Positions 6,055 through 12,965 are shown, counted from the stretch's first letter. The stretch: DNA of 20,771 nucleotides from an uncultured Clostridium sp. (GCA_900539645.1 UQCY01000019.1:1-20771); one strand, 5' to 3'. A program made the numbers and translations. The notes: generated by a model from the letters alone, not told the origin.

Positions 6055-7971
6055 ATGATAAAAGTATCTTTAAAAAACGATGTAAGAGAATTTGAATCAG
6101 GTATATCAGTTTTAGACGTTGCTAAATCAATAAGTGATGGATTAGCAAGAAGTATAGTTGCAGCTGAAGTAGATGGGGAAGTAGTTGGATTAGATACAGT
6201 ACTAGATAAAGACTGTGCAGTTAATCTTCTAAAATTCGAAGATAAAGAAGGTAGAGAAGTATTCAGACATACTTCATCTCATATATTAGCTCAGGCTATA
6301 AAAAGATTGTATCCAGAAGCTAAATTAGCTATAGGACCAGCAATAGACAATGGATTTTACTATGATATAGACTTAGAACATAGTTTAGTTCCAGAAGATC
6401 TTGAAGCTTTAGAAAAAGAAATGAAAAAAATAGCTAAAGAAGATTTAAAAATAGAAAGATTTGAACTTCCAAGAGAAGAAGCTATAAAATTAATGCAGGA
6501 AAAAGGTGAAGACTACAAAGTAGAATTGATAGAAGATTTACCAGAAGATGCAGTAATATCATTCTACAAACAGGGAGATTTCACAGATTTATGTGCTGGA
6601 CCACACCTTCTTTCTACTAAGAAAGTAAAAGCAGTTAAGCTTACAAGTGTAGCTGGTGCTTATTGGCGTGGAGATGAAAATAGAAAAATGCTTCAGAGAA
6701 TATATGGGGTATCTTTCGAAAAAAATAAAGACCTTGAAGAACATTTACATATGTTAGAAGAAGCTAAAAAGAGAGATCACAGAAAATTAGGTAAAGAATT
6801 AGGATTATTCATGATACCTGAAGAAGGACCTGGATTCCCTCTAATGTTACCAAAAGGTATGGCTCTTAAAAATGCTTTATTAGAATACTGGAGAGAAGTA
6901 CATAGAGCAGCTGAATACGTTGAAATAGAAACTCCAATAATATTAAACAGAAAATTATGGGAAACTTCAGGACATTGGTATCATTACAAAGAAAATATGT
7001 ATACTGTAAAAATAGATGAAGAAGATTACGCTATAAAACCAATGAACTGTCCAGGAGGAATGTTATACTATAAGAGCGAAATGCATTCATACAGAGATTT
7101 CCCAATGAGAGTTGCTGAATTAGGTAGAGTTCACAGACATGAGCTATCTGGAGCGCTTCATGGATTAATGAGAGTTAGAGCATTCACTCAGGATGACGCT
7201 CATATATTCATGTTACCAGAACAGATAAGAGATGAAATAAAAGGTGTAATATCTTTAATAGATGGTATATATAAAACATTTGGATTCGAATATCACTTAG
7301 AATTATCTACTAGACCAGAAGATTCTATGGGTTCTGATGAAGAATGGGAAGCAGCTGAAAATGGTTTAAGAGGAGCTCTTGAAGAATTAAATCTTCCATT
7401 CGTTATAAATGAAGGAGATGGAGCATTCTATGGACCTAAGATAGACTTCCACTTAACTGACTGCATAGGAAGAACTTGGCAGTGTGGTACTATACAGCTA
7501 GATATGCAGCTTCCAAGACAGTTCGATGCTACTTACATAGGACAGGATGGAGAAAAACATAGACCAGTTATGATACATAGGGTTGCATTCGGAAGTATAG
7601 AAAGATTTATAGGAATACTTATAGAACAGTATGCTGGTAAATTCCCAGTTTGGTTAGCTCCAACTCAGGTTAAAATAATACCTATATCTGACAAATATGC
7701 TGATTACGCTGAAAAAGTTAGAAAAGAATTATTCGACAATGGATTAAGAGTTGAAGTTGACGGTAGAGTTGAAAAAGTTGGATTCAAGATAAGAGAAGCT
7801 CAGCTTGAAAAAGTTCCTTACATGGTAATAGTAGGTGAAAAAGAAGAAGCTGAAAACAATATATCTGTAAGATCTAGAGATGAAGGTGAATTAGGTAATG
7901 TTGAATTAGCTAAATTCATAGAAGATGTACAGGCTAAAGTAAAATCAAGAGAAAATATAGTAATGGAATAA
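6055..7971 (+). CDS. thrS: threonine-tRNA ligase
   Basis: Threonyl-tRNA synthetase of 638 residues, normal bacterial length; it charges tRNA-Thr with threonine and edits Ser-tRNA. The domains in order are: TGS (about 1-62); editing domain with the HxxxH pair HTSSH (72-76) and the second pair Cys180/His184 in LCAGPHL; class II catalytic core from about 245; and the anticodon-binding domain from about 535 to the end. The catalytic zinc ligands are all visible: Cys332 (NCPGG), His383 (TQDDAH) and His508 (IHRVAFG). Motif 3 is FGSIERFIG. The ribosome site GGGGAGG precedes ATG 6055. Expression is controlled by the upstream T-box. All 15 Gln codons are CAG, a strong bias expected for a highly expressed gene in this genome. 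It ends 11 bases before a strong terminator hairpin. Confidence 0.98.
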   Translation: MIKVSLKNDVREFESGISVLDVAKSISDGLARSIVAAEVDGEVVGLDTVLDKDCAVNLLKFEDKEGREVFRHTSSHILAQAIKRLYPEAKLAIGPAIDNGFYYDIDLEHSLVPEDLEALEKEMKKIAKEDLKIERFELPREEAIKLMQEKGEDYKVELIEDLPEDAVISFYKQGDFTDLCAGPHLLSTKKVKAVKLTSVAGAYWRGDENRKMLQRIYGVSFEKNKDLEEHLHMLEEAKKRDHRKLGKELGLFMIPEEGPGFPLMLPKGMALKNALLEYWREVHRAAEYVEIETPIILNRKLWETSGHWYHYKENMYTVKIDEEDYAIKPMNCPGGMLYYKSEMHSYRDFPMRVAELGRVHRHELSGALHGLMRVRAFTQDDAHIFMLPEQIRDEIKGVISLIDGIYKTFGFEYHLELSTRPEDSMGSDEEWEAAENGLRGALEELNLPFVINEGDGAFYGPKIDFHLTDCIGRTWQCGTIQLDMQLPRQFDATYIGQDGEKHRPVMIHRVAFGSIERFIGILIEQYAGKFPVWLAPTQVKIIPISDKYADYAEKVRKELFDNGLRVEVDGRVEKVGFKIREAQLEKVPYMVIVGEKEEAENNISVRSRDEGELGNVELAKFIEDVQAKVKSRENIVME

Positions 7972-7975
7972 ATTT

Positions 7976-8168
7976 ATAAATCAAGGGTGTCATAAAATTT
8001 TGTGACACCCTTTTATTTTTTATAATAGTAATTTTCATCTCCACGGTTCCGACGCCTATTTTAAATGAAAATAGTAGGCGTCTCCAAGTGTCGATGTTTA
8101 ATTACTATTATAAAAAAATAAAAGAAAGTGGCACAAAATTTTTAATGACACCATTATTTTATATGTGC
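7976..8168. repeat. long imperfect inverted repeat, MITE- or REPIN-like element
   Basis: The left half (about 7976-8033) matches the reverse complement of the right half (about 8100-8168). The core arms are TATAATAGTAATT (8021-8033) and AATTACTATTATA (8100-8112), extended by T6/A7 tracts. The outer arms hold inverted copies of a GGTGTCA...TGACACC hairpin (7983-8012 and, with mismatches, about 8129-8152). The centre is a GC-richer hairpin, GACGCCTA (8051-8058) with TAGGCGTC (8075-8082). Between inner and outer stems the two strands form a loop with related sequences: TCTCCA at 8038-8043 and again at 8081-8086, followed on both sides by a CGA triplet. No coding frame and no clear target-site duplication were found. 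It could be a non-autonomous mobile element or a structured RNA; the copy number elsewhere is not visible here. Confidence 0.7.
7983..8020 (+). terminator. thrS terminator, formed by the left arm of the long inverted repeat
   Basis: AAGGGTGTCA (7983-7992) pairs perfectly with TGACACCCTT (8003-8012), with an AAAATTTT-containing loop, followed by a T-rich tail. The same bases can instead pair with the right arm of the larger repeat. Confidence 0.88.
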
Positions 8169-8185
8169 TAACACTGAAAAGTAAT

Positions 8186-8193
8186 GATATACT
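8186..8193 (+). promoter_or_regulatory. possible extended -10 promoter for the small membrane protein and proC
   Basis: A TG (8185-8186) one base before TATACT (8188-8193) makes an extended -10 element. The -35 region is poor (GTGCTA near 8165). It lies just outside the long inverted repeat. A promoter is expected here because a terminator follows thrS. Confidence 0.4.
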
Positions 8194-8283
8194 ATACTAA
8201 ATAGGAATAAAATTTAATATTCTATGAAAAAATTAGACCATATTAAAAAAATACTATCTGTAAAATTTAAAAGGAGGTAATAT

Positions 8284-8733
8284 ATGAATGTATATAAAGT
8301 TATTTTTTATTATATTGCCATAGTAGTAGTTTGTATTGTGTTTGTTAGGATGTTGTACGAGTTAGTAACAAAAAAATATAGGATGAGATTGAATTCAGAT
8401 TATGTGAATAAAAATCCTAAGATACAATATTTTCAAACAACCTTTTGGATTTTAGGAGTTATTTTTTCTGGAATATGTGTTTTTACAATTGGAGTAGCTG
8501 GGTTAAAAGATTTACCCTTTGTGTTAAAAAATGAATACCCACATGTGATAGGTAGAGTAGTAGAAGTTGACAAGACATCTCATGGAGATTATTCTGTTAT
8601 TATTGAAGATGAAATAACAAAGGAAAAAGTTGATATAGGTTTTGTTCATAAGATATTAATAAAAGGTGAAAAAGTAGAGGTATATTATTTGCCACATTTA
8701 AAGTTTGGCAGTATATATAAAATGCAAAAGTAA
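8284..8733 (+). CDS. small membrane protein with C-terminal beta-rich domain, function unknown
   Basis: A 149-residue protein not recognised with certainty. Two hydrophobic helices (about residues 5-26 and 52-75) are separated by a basic, Tyr- and Asn-rich linker. They are followed by a beta-rich tail of about 60 residues (GRVVEVDKTSHGDYSVIIED, then KVDIGFVHKI and EVYYLP), which is reminiscent of DUF3592-type domains; this similarity is by eye only. Start ATG 8284 has an ideal ribosome site, AAAGGAGGT. Only 20 bases separate it from proC, so the two are probably co-transcribed. All three of its Gln codons are CAA, against the strong CAG preference of its neighbours, and it follows the long inverted repeat. 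It may be a recent arrival or merely poorly expressed. Confidence 0.72.
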   Translation: MNVYKVIFYYIAIVVVCIVFVRMLYELVTKKYRMRLNSDYVNKNPKIQYFQTTFWILGVIFSGICVFTIGVAGLKDLPFVLKNEYPHVIGRVVEVDKTSHGDYSVIIEDEITKEKVDIGFVHKILIKGEKVEVYYLPHLKFGSIYKMQK

Positions 8734-8753
8734 TGTTTTGAGGAGGAAATTGT

Positions 8754-9551
8754 ATGAAGTTTGGATTTTTAGGTGTAGGTAATATGGCAGCAGCTATTAT
8801 GAAGGGGATGTGTTTAGGTAAGTCTTTTGATAATGCTGATGTTCTAGGATATAATAGAACAGCATCTAAGGTAGAGAAGTTATCTGAGCAGTATGGTTTA
8901 ACTACTTGTTATTCTGTTAAGGAGCTTATGGAAAATTCTGATGTTGTGGTTTTATCTGTTAAGCCACAGGTGTTACCAGATGTTATGCCAGAAGTTAAAG
9001 AACTTTTAAGAGAGGGGCAGTTAGTTATATCAATAGCAGCAGGTAAGGAAATAAGTTATTTACAGGAAAATTTAGGTGCAGATACTCATGTAGTTAGAGT
9101 TATGCCAAATGTAAATGCACAGGCTTTGATGTCTACTAGTTGCTTTACTTGTAGCGAAAATGTTACTGATGAAGAAAAAGAAGTTGTAAAAACTATGTTT
9201 GGAGAAGTTGGAAGTATAGTTGAGATAGAAGAACATCAATTTGCTGTATTTACAGCTGTTGGATGTGCATCTCCAGCATTTACTTACATATATATAGATG
9301 CTTTAGCAAGAGCAGGTGTAAAATGGGGACTTCCAAAAGATGTTGCTTTAGAAATAGCAGCAAGCTCAGTTCTTGGATCAGCTAAGATGGTTATGGAGTC
9401 TGATAAACATCCATTTGGATTAATGGACGAGGTTTGTTCTCCTGGAGGAACAACAATAGAAGGTGTTTGTCAGCTTCAGGACAATAACTTCATGAGCACA
9501 GTTGAAAAAGCAGTTAGTGCAGTTATAGAAAAAGATATGTCATTAAAATAA
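8754..9551 (+). CDS. proC: pyrroline-5-carboxylate reductase
   Basis: A 265-residue enzyme, the usual length, catalysing the last step of proline synthesis: NAD(P)H-dependent reduction of 1-pyrroline-5-carboxylate to proline in the cytoplasm. The Rossmann motif is at the very start (GFLGVGNMAAAIMKG). VLSVKPQ follows in the middle of the nucleotide-binding domain, then VVRVMPNVNA. The C-terminal dimerisation and substrate domain carries the family signature around DEVCSPGGTTIEGV. The ribosome site GAGGAGG is 8 bases before ATG 8754. It follows the small membrane protein gene by 20 bases and is closed by a bidirectional terminator shared with mntP. No proA or proB is nearby. In clostridia P5C can also come from ornithine, so the precursor route is unknown. 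Confidence 0.96.
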   Translation: MKFGFLGVGNMAAAIMKGMCLGKSFDNADVLGYNRTASKVEKLSEQYGLTTCYSVKELMENSDVVVLSVKPQVLPDVMPEVKELLREGQLVISIAAGKEISYLQENLGADTHVVRVMPNVNAQALMSTSCFTCSENVTDEEKEVVKTMFGEVGSIVEIEEHQFAVFTAVGCASPAFTYIYIDALARAGVKWGLPKDVALEIAASSVLGSAKMVMESDKHPFGLMDEVCSPGGTTIEGVCQLQDNNFMSTVEKAVSAVIEKDMSLK

Positions 9552-9576
9552 AAAATATAAAATAAAATGTAAAAAC

Positions 9577-9609
9577 GGGCTGTTGAAATAAATCAATAGC
9601 CCATTTTTT
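9577..9609. terminator. bidirectional terminator between convergent proC and mntP
   Basis: GGGCTGTTGA (9577-9586) pairs with TCAATAGCCC (9593-9602) with one wobble. It has an A run on the left and a T run on the right, so it can stop transcripts from both sides. Confidence 0.85.
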
Positions 9610-9619
9610 ATTATAAAAA

Positions 9620-10180
9620 TTAAAATATTCCGAGATGTTGTAGTAATATTTTTGTGCCTAGTAGTATAAGTACTACACCACCGGCAAATTCAGCTTTAGA
9701 TTTGAATCTTATTCCAAATAGAGTACCTATTCTTATCCCAAATGCAGATATTATAAATGTAGTTATACCGATTAATATAGCAGCATAAACTATGTTTACT
9801 CCTAAGAACGCAAATGTTATTCCAACAGCCATTGCATCTATACTAGTTGCTATAGCTAAAACAACCATAGTTTTAAAATCAAAAGAAGAACTTTCAACAT
9901 CGCAACTTTCTTCTCTAGATTCTTTAATCATATTTACACCTATAAGTGCAAGAAGTACAAATGCAACCCAGTGGTCTATAGACATAATTCTTTCTTTAAA
10001 ACTACTTGCAAGAATATATCCAATTACTGGCATAAGTGCCTGAAAACCACCAAAGTATGTACCAGTCAAAAGTGATTTTTTTACATCCCTTTCTCTAAGC
10101 GTAAGTCCTTTGCAAATTGCAACTGCAAAAGCATCCATTGAAAGTGCTACAGCAGTTATAAATAATTCAAATAAACTCAT
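9620..10180 (-). CDS. mntP: manganese efflux pump MntP
   Basis: A 186-residue integral membrane protein with about six hydrophobic helices, the normal size for MntP (YebN). It exports excess Mn2+ across the cytoplasmic membrane. The two inverted repeats each carry the conserved acidic signature: [16 protein letters not shown] near residue 15 and [15 protein letters not shown] near residue 115. A short polar cytoplasmic loop (about residues 85-102, [14 protein letters not shown]) lies between the halves. The ribosome site AAGGAGG is on the - strand just upstream. The gene is preceded by a manganese riboswitch and its own strong promoter, which supports the substrate assignment independently of the protein. 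Confidence 0.95.
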   Translation of the reverse strand: MSLFELFITAVALSMDAFAVAICKGLTLRERDVKKSLLTGTYFGGFQALMPVIGYILASSFKERIMSIDHWVAFVLLALIGVNMIKESREESCDVESSSFDFKTMVVLAIATSIDAMAVGITFAFLGVNIVYAAILIGITTFIISAFGIRIGTLFGIRFKSKAEFAGGVVLILLGTKILLQHLGIF

Positions 10181-10247
10181 AATTTCCTCCTTAAAATTTA
10201 TAAAATCAGCAACTCAGAATAGTTTAATTTAAAATAAAAATAAAAAT

Positions 10248-10287
10248 AAAAAAAGACCTATCTACAGCCTAAGCTGCAGATAAGTCT
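10248..10287 (-). terminator. riboswitch-controlled terminator upstream of mntP
   Basis: On the - strand AGACTTATCTGCAG pairs with CTGTAGATAGGTCT (14 pairs, two wobbles), followed by seven T residues. Its first arm overlaps the P1 strand of the riboswitch. Confidence 0.9.
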
Positions 10288-10375
10288 CGTCATTCAAAAT
10301 AAAGCCAGACAGTCAAACTGCCAGTATGTTGACTAAATTACAATCTTAAAAGATTGCCAACTACTCCCTTATTGC
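10254..10375 (-). promoter_or_regulatory. yybP-ykoY manganese riboswitch of mntP
   Basis: Read on the - strand, the leader contains the conserved segments of this class in order: AAGGGAGTAG (10361-10370), a CAATCTT/AAGATTG hairpin, GTCAACATACTG (about 10322-10333), a CAGT/ACTG hairpin, and GACGAGACTT (10282-10291). The closing stem P1 pairs ATAAG, whose plus-strand coordinates are 10368-10372, with CTTAT at 10280-10284. That second strand is also part of the terminator arm, so Mn2+ binding that stabilises P1 would prevent the terminator and switch mntP on. The class and its Mn2+ ligand are established knowledge; the assignment here is by sequence pattern. Confidence 0.93.
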
Positions 10376-10404
10376 TAAAAATTATCATATAAATATCTTC
10401 TAAT

Positions 10405-10434
10405 ATTATAAGTGAAATTATTTGTAATTGTCAA
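10405..10434 (-). promoter_or_regulatory. promoter of the mntP riboswitch transcript
   Basis: On the - strand a consensus TTGACA (10429-10434) and a consensus TATAAT (10405-10410) are 18 bases apart, placing transcription start a few bases before the aptamer. Confidence 0.85.
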
Positions 10435-10477
10435 TTAGAAATGAATGATAAAATTCTTTTGTAAAAATAAATAAACC

Positions 10478-10505
10478 TTCACATATTAAAAATAAGTGTT
10501 AAAAT
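10478..10505 (+). promoter_or_regulatory. promoter of the methionine aminopeptidase gene
   Basis: TTCACA (10478-10483), a 16-base spacer and an extended -10, TG-T-TAAAAT (10497-10505). It is divergent from the mntP promoter, about 45 bases away. Confidence 0.6.
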
Positions 10506-10555
10506 ATAAATGTAGATTTAAAATAATTAAAAATAATCGGAAGGAAGGATAACAA

Positions 10556-11425
10556 ATGACTACTAATAGAAATGATAAATGCTGGTGTGGAAGCGGATTA
10601 AAATATAAAAAATGCCATATGAACTTTGATGAAAAATACAATGAAATGGCGGCAAAAGGTCATATAATGCCACCAAAATCTTTAATAAAAAATAAAGAAC
10701 AGATAGAAGCAATAAAAGAAAGTGGAAAAATAAATACAGGAGTACTTGATGAAGTTGCAAAACATATAAAAGCTGGAATGAGTACAGCCGATATAGATAA
10801 AATAGTTTATGATTATACAATAGCTCATGGTGCAACTCCAGCACCTCTTGGATACGGTGGATTCCCTAAGAGTGTTTGTACTTCAATAAATAGCGAAGTA
10901 TGCCATGGTATACCAGATGAAAATATAATATTAAAAGAAGGAGATATTATCAATGTAGACGTATCTACTATAAAAGATGGATATTTCTCAGATGCATCAA
11001 GAATGTTTAAAATAGGGAAAGTTAGTGAAGCTGCTGATAAAATAACTGATGTAGCTAAAGAATGTTTAGAAGCAGGTATAAAAGCAGTTAAACCTTGGGG
11101 ACATCTTGGAGATATAGGTGCAGCTGTACAGGAATTAGCAGAAAAAAATGGATATTCAGTAGTAAGAGCGTTTGGTGGACATGGAATAGGATTAGAATTC
11201 CACGAAGATCCATTTGTAGCTCATGTTGGTAAAAAAGATCAGGGAATGGTTTTAGTTCCAGGAATGATATTCACAATAGAGCCTATGATAAATGAAGGAG
11301 AGTACGATGTATATGTTGACGATGTAAATGAATGGACAGTATACACAGCAGATGATTCTCTATCAGCTCAGTGGGAGCATCAGATACTAGTAACTGAAGA
11401 TGGAATAGAAATAATAACATACTAG
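10556..11425 (+). CDS. map: type I methionine aminopeptidase with N-terminal SEC-C motif
   Basis: Removes the initiator methionine from new proteins at the ribosome exit. The 289 residues comprise an N-terminal SEC-C zinc motif (residues about 8-21, CWCGSGLKYKKCH, the C-x-C-x8-C-H pattern), a linker, and a pita-bread peptidase domain from about residue 45. The five metal ligands of the dinuclear site are all present: Asp135 (NVDVST), Asp146 (SDASR), His209 (GHGIGLEFHE), Glu242 (IEPMI) and Glu274 (WEHQ). The domain is therefore expected to be active. Enzymes without the SEC-C motif are about 250 residues, so the extra length is the zinc finger and linker, a form known in clostridia; it may help docking to the ribosome or Sec components. 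A ribosome site of the AAGGAAGG type precedes ATG 10556. It is transcribed on its own, with no GC-rich terminator downstream. Confidence 0.95.
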   Translation: MTTNRNDKCWCGSGLKYKKCHMNFDEKYNEMAAKGHIMPPKSLIKNKEQIEAIKESGKINTGVLDEVAKHIKAGMSTADIDKIVYDYTIAHGATPAPLGYGGFPKSVCTSINSEVCHGIPDENIILKEGDIINVDVSTIKDGYFSDASRMFKIGKVSEAADKITDVAKECLEAGIKAVKPWGHLGDIGAAVQELAEKNGYSVVRAFGGHGIGLEFHEDPFVAHVGKKDQGMVLVPGMIFTIEPMINEGEYDVYVDDVNEWTVYTADDSLSAQWEHQILVTEDGIEIITY

Positions 11426-11494
11426 TGGTATTTTACTTAAAAATTGTTAAAAAATTTATTTCAAAAATAAATTTAAACTTTTTCAAAAAAAGAC

Positions 11495-11523
11495 TTGCAT
11501 TATGTTATAGAAAGTAATATAAT
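11495..11523 (+). promoter_or_regulatory. promoter of the infC-rpmI-rplT operon
   Basis: TTGCAT (11495-11500), a 17-base spacer and a consensus TATAAT (11518-11523). Transcription would start near 11530 at the head of the L20-type leader. Confidence 0.82.
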
Positions 11524-11534
11524 AAACAAGTAAG

Positions 11535-11675
11535 TTAAAAGACAGCAAGTAGAAATCCGTTTCTCACCTTACGACGAGAGTTAGTAAGTGTTAATATGAG
11601 TTAGAAAAGCTTTAGGTAAAAGCTTTATTAGTAATGAGAACTTATATGGCGGATGATTTATCATTCGCCTTTTTT
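11535..11675 (+). promoter_or_regulatory. L20-type autoregulatory leader of infC-rpmI-rplT
   Basis: A structured leader of about 140 bases between the promoter and infC. TCTC (11562-11565) pairs with GAGA (about 11576-11579), and the CTTAC in its loop (11568-11572) can pair with GTAAG (11584-11588), giving a pseudoknot. An AAAGCTTT pair (11606-11613 and 11619-11626) forms a hairpin nested inside ATATGAGTT/AACTTATAT pairing. The leader ends in an intrinsic terminator. In Bacillus the same operon is repressed when ribosomal protein L20 binds its leader and promotes premature termination; the TTCTCACCTTACGACGAGAG stretch looks like that leader family. The assignment is by pattern and context, without alignment. 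Confidence 0.75.
11648..11675 (+). terminator. attenuator terminator before infC
   Basis: GGCGGATGA (11648-11656) pairs with TCATTCGCC (11661-11669) with one wobble and is followed by TTTTTT (11670-11675). It lies 11 bases before the infC ribosome site, so it must be bypassed for infC-rpmI-rplT expression. Confidence 0.88.
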
Positions 11676-11700
11676 AATATAATGATGGAGGTGGACTACC

Positions 11701-12210
11701 ATTAGTAAGGAAGTCGCAATAAACGAACAGATAAAAGAAAAGGAAGTAAGAGTTATCTCTGCAAATGGAGAACAGCTTGGAGTTATGCCTACAAAAGAAG
11801 CTCAGGGATTAGCAAACAATAAGAATTTAGACTTAGTTCTAATATCACCAAATGCTAAACCACCTGTTTGTAAAATAATGGATTATGGAAAATACAGATA
11901 CGAACAGGCAAGAAAAGAAAAAGAAGCAAAGAAAAAACAGAAAACTGTTAATGTTAAAGAAGTAAGATTAAGACCAGGTATCGAACAGAACGACCTTAAC
12001 ACTAAAGCTAAACAGGCTATGAAATTCTTATCAAAAGGAGATAAGGTTAAAGTAGAACTTAGATTTAGAGGTAGAGAATTAGGTCACAAAGACCTTGGTA
12101 AAGAAGTAATGCTTAAATTCATAGAAGCAGTGAAAGAGTTTGGAGAACCAGCGAAAGCCCCTACATTTGAAGGGAACAACATGGTTGTAATAATAGATCC
12201 AAAAAAATAG
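11701..12210 (+). CDS. infC: translation initiation factor IF-3, ATT start codon
   Basis: IF-3 binds the 30S subunit, prevents premature 50S joining and rejects wrong start codons and initiator tRNAs. The reading frame has no ATG until codon 29 (11785), but the family N-terminus continues upstream: (M)SKEVAINEQIKEKEVRV, then ANGEQLGVMPTKEA. It can be followed to ATT at 11701, which has GGAGG (11687-11691) 9 bases upstream. The full protein is then 169 residues, with an N-terminal domain (about 1-75), a lysine-rich linker (KEKEAKKKQK) and a C-terminal 30S-binding domain ending EGNNMVVIIDPKK. The near-cognate ATT start is the classical device by which IF-3 represses its own synthesis. First gene of the operon, 28 bases before rpmI. 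Confidence 0.95.
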   Translation: MSKEVAINEQIKEKEVRVISANGEQLGVMPTKEAQGLANNKNLDLVLISPNAKPPVCKIMDYGKYRYEQARKEKEAKKKQKTVNVKEVRLRPGIEQNDLNTKAKQAMKFLSKGDKVKVELRFRGRELGHKDLGKEVMLKFIEAVKEFGEPAKAPTFEGNNMVVIIDPKK

Positions 12211-12238
12211 ATAAATATTCGAGAGGAGGAACTTTGTC

Positions 12239-12436
12239 ATGCCAAAAATGAAAACTCATAGAGGTGCAGCAAAAAGATTAAAAAGAACAGGAAATGGAAA
12301 ATTAAAAAGAGCTAAAGCTTACAAAAGCCATATATTAACTAAAAAATCTGCAAAAACTAAAATGAACTTAAGACAGTCAACTTTAGTTTCTGAAGGTGAT
12401 GCTAGAAGAATAGCTCAGTTATTACCATACAAATAA
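12239..12436 (+). CDS. rpmI: 50S ribosomal protein L35
   Basis: A 65-residue, very basic protein with the unmistakable L35 N-terminus [20 protein letters not shown] and the [11 protein letters not shown] segment that follows. It is the full family length. It is a structural protein of the large ribosomal subunit. The ribosome site AGGAGGA (12224-12230) lies 8 bases before ATG 12239. It is the middle gene of the conserved infC-rpmI-rplT operon, under the same L20-type leader. Confidence 0.98.
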   Translation: MPKMKTHRGAAKRLKRTGNGKLKRAKAYKSHILTKKSAKTKMNLRQSTLVSEGDARRIAQLLPYK

Positions 12437-12503
12437 GAATCGTAATAAAAGAAACGGAAAATATAAGAAGATTTTAAATAATAAATAATGGAGGATAAGA
12501 ATA

Positions 12504-12860
12504 ATGGCAAGAGTAAAAAAAGGTATGAATGCCCGTAAAAAACATAAAAAAGTTTTAAAACTTGCAAAAGGATTCAGAGGATCTAGAAGCAAATTATATA
12601 GACCAGCTAATGCATTCGTTATGAAAGCATTAAGAAATGCATACATAGGTAGAAAATTAAAGAAAAGAGATTACAGAAAACTTTGGATACAGAGAATAAA
12701 TGCAGCTGCTAGAATGAACGGAATATCTTACTCAAGATTAATGAACGGTTTAAAATTAGCAGGTGTTGAAGTTAACAGAAAAATGTTATCTGAAATGGCT
12801 ATAGCTGATCCAGCTGGATTCGCTAAACTTGTAGAAGTTGCTAAAGCTAAATTAGCTTAA
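12504..12860 (+). CDS. rplT: 50S ribosomal protein L20
   Basis: An 118-residue basic protein, normal length. It begins [20 protein letters not shown] and has the conserved [16 protein letters not shown] and [17 protein letters not shown] segments. It is an early assembly protein that binds 23S rRNA and, in Firmicutes, also the leader of its own operon to shut transcription down. The N-terminal arm is the long RNA-binding helix; the C-terminal globular domain, which in known cases suffices for autorepression, is intact. It is the last gene of the operon, 67 bases after rpmI and followed by a terminator. Confidence 0.98.
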   Translation: MARVKKGMNARKKHKKVLKLAKGFRGSRSKLYRPANAFVMKALRNAYIGRKLKKRDYRKLWIQRINAAARMNGISYSRLMNGLKLAGVEVNRKMLSEMAIADPAGFAKLVEVAKAKLA

Positions 12861-12884
12861 TTAACATTATACTACCGTAAATAC

Positions 12885-12919
12885 AGACTGTTTTGCATAA
12901 GCAAGACGGTCTTTTTTTT
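12885..12919 (+). terminator. terminator of the infC-rpmI-rplT operon
   Basis: AGACTGTTTTGC (12885-12896) pairs with GCAAGACGGTCT (12901-12912) with two G-U wobbles and a 4-base ATAA loop, followed by about eight T residues. Confidence 0.9.
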
Positions 12920-12965
12920 ATGTTTTTTTGTGCTTAAACTTAACAATTTATTGTATTCGATAAGG

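Noticed and set aside
8040..8092. Small self-cleaving ribozyme in the core of the long inverted repeat
   Set aside because: The hammerhead core strands (CUGANGA and GAAA) are absent and I could not match twister, pistol or hatchet cores, so a ribozyme is not supported.
9792..10043. An open frame on the + strand inside mntP
   Set aside because: It is antisense to the conserved MntP frame and has no ribosome site; mntP has riboswitch and promoter support.
11452..11474. AAATTTATTT/AAATAAATTT hairpin after the methionine aminopeptidase gene as a terminator
   Set aside because: The ten-pair stem has no G-C pairs and no proper T tract, so it would be too weak for intrinsic termination. It is likely a chance product of AT-rich DNA.
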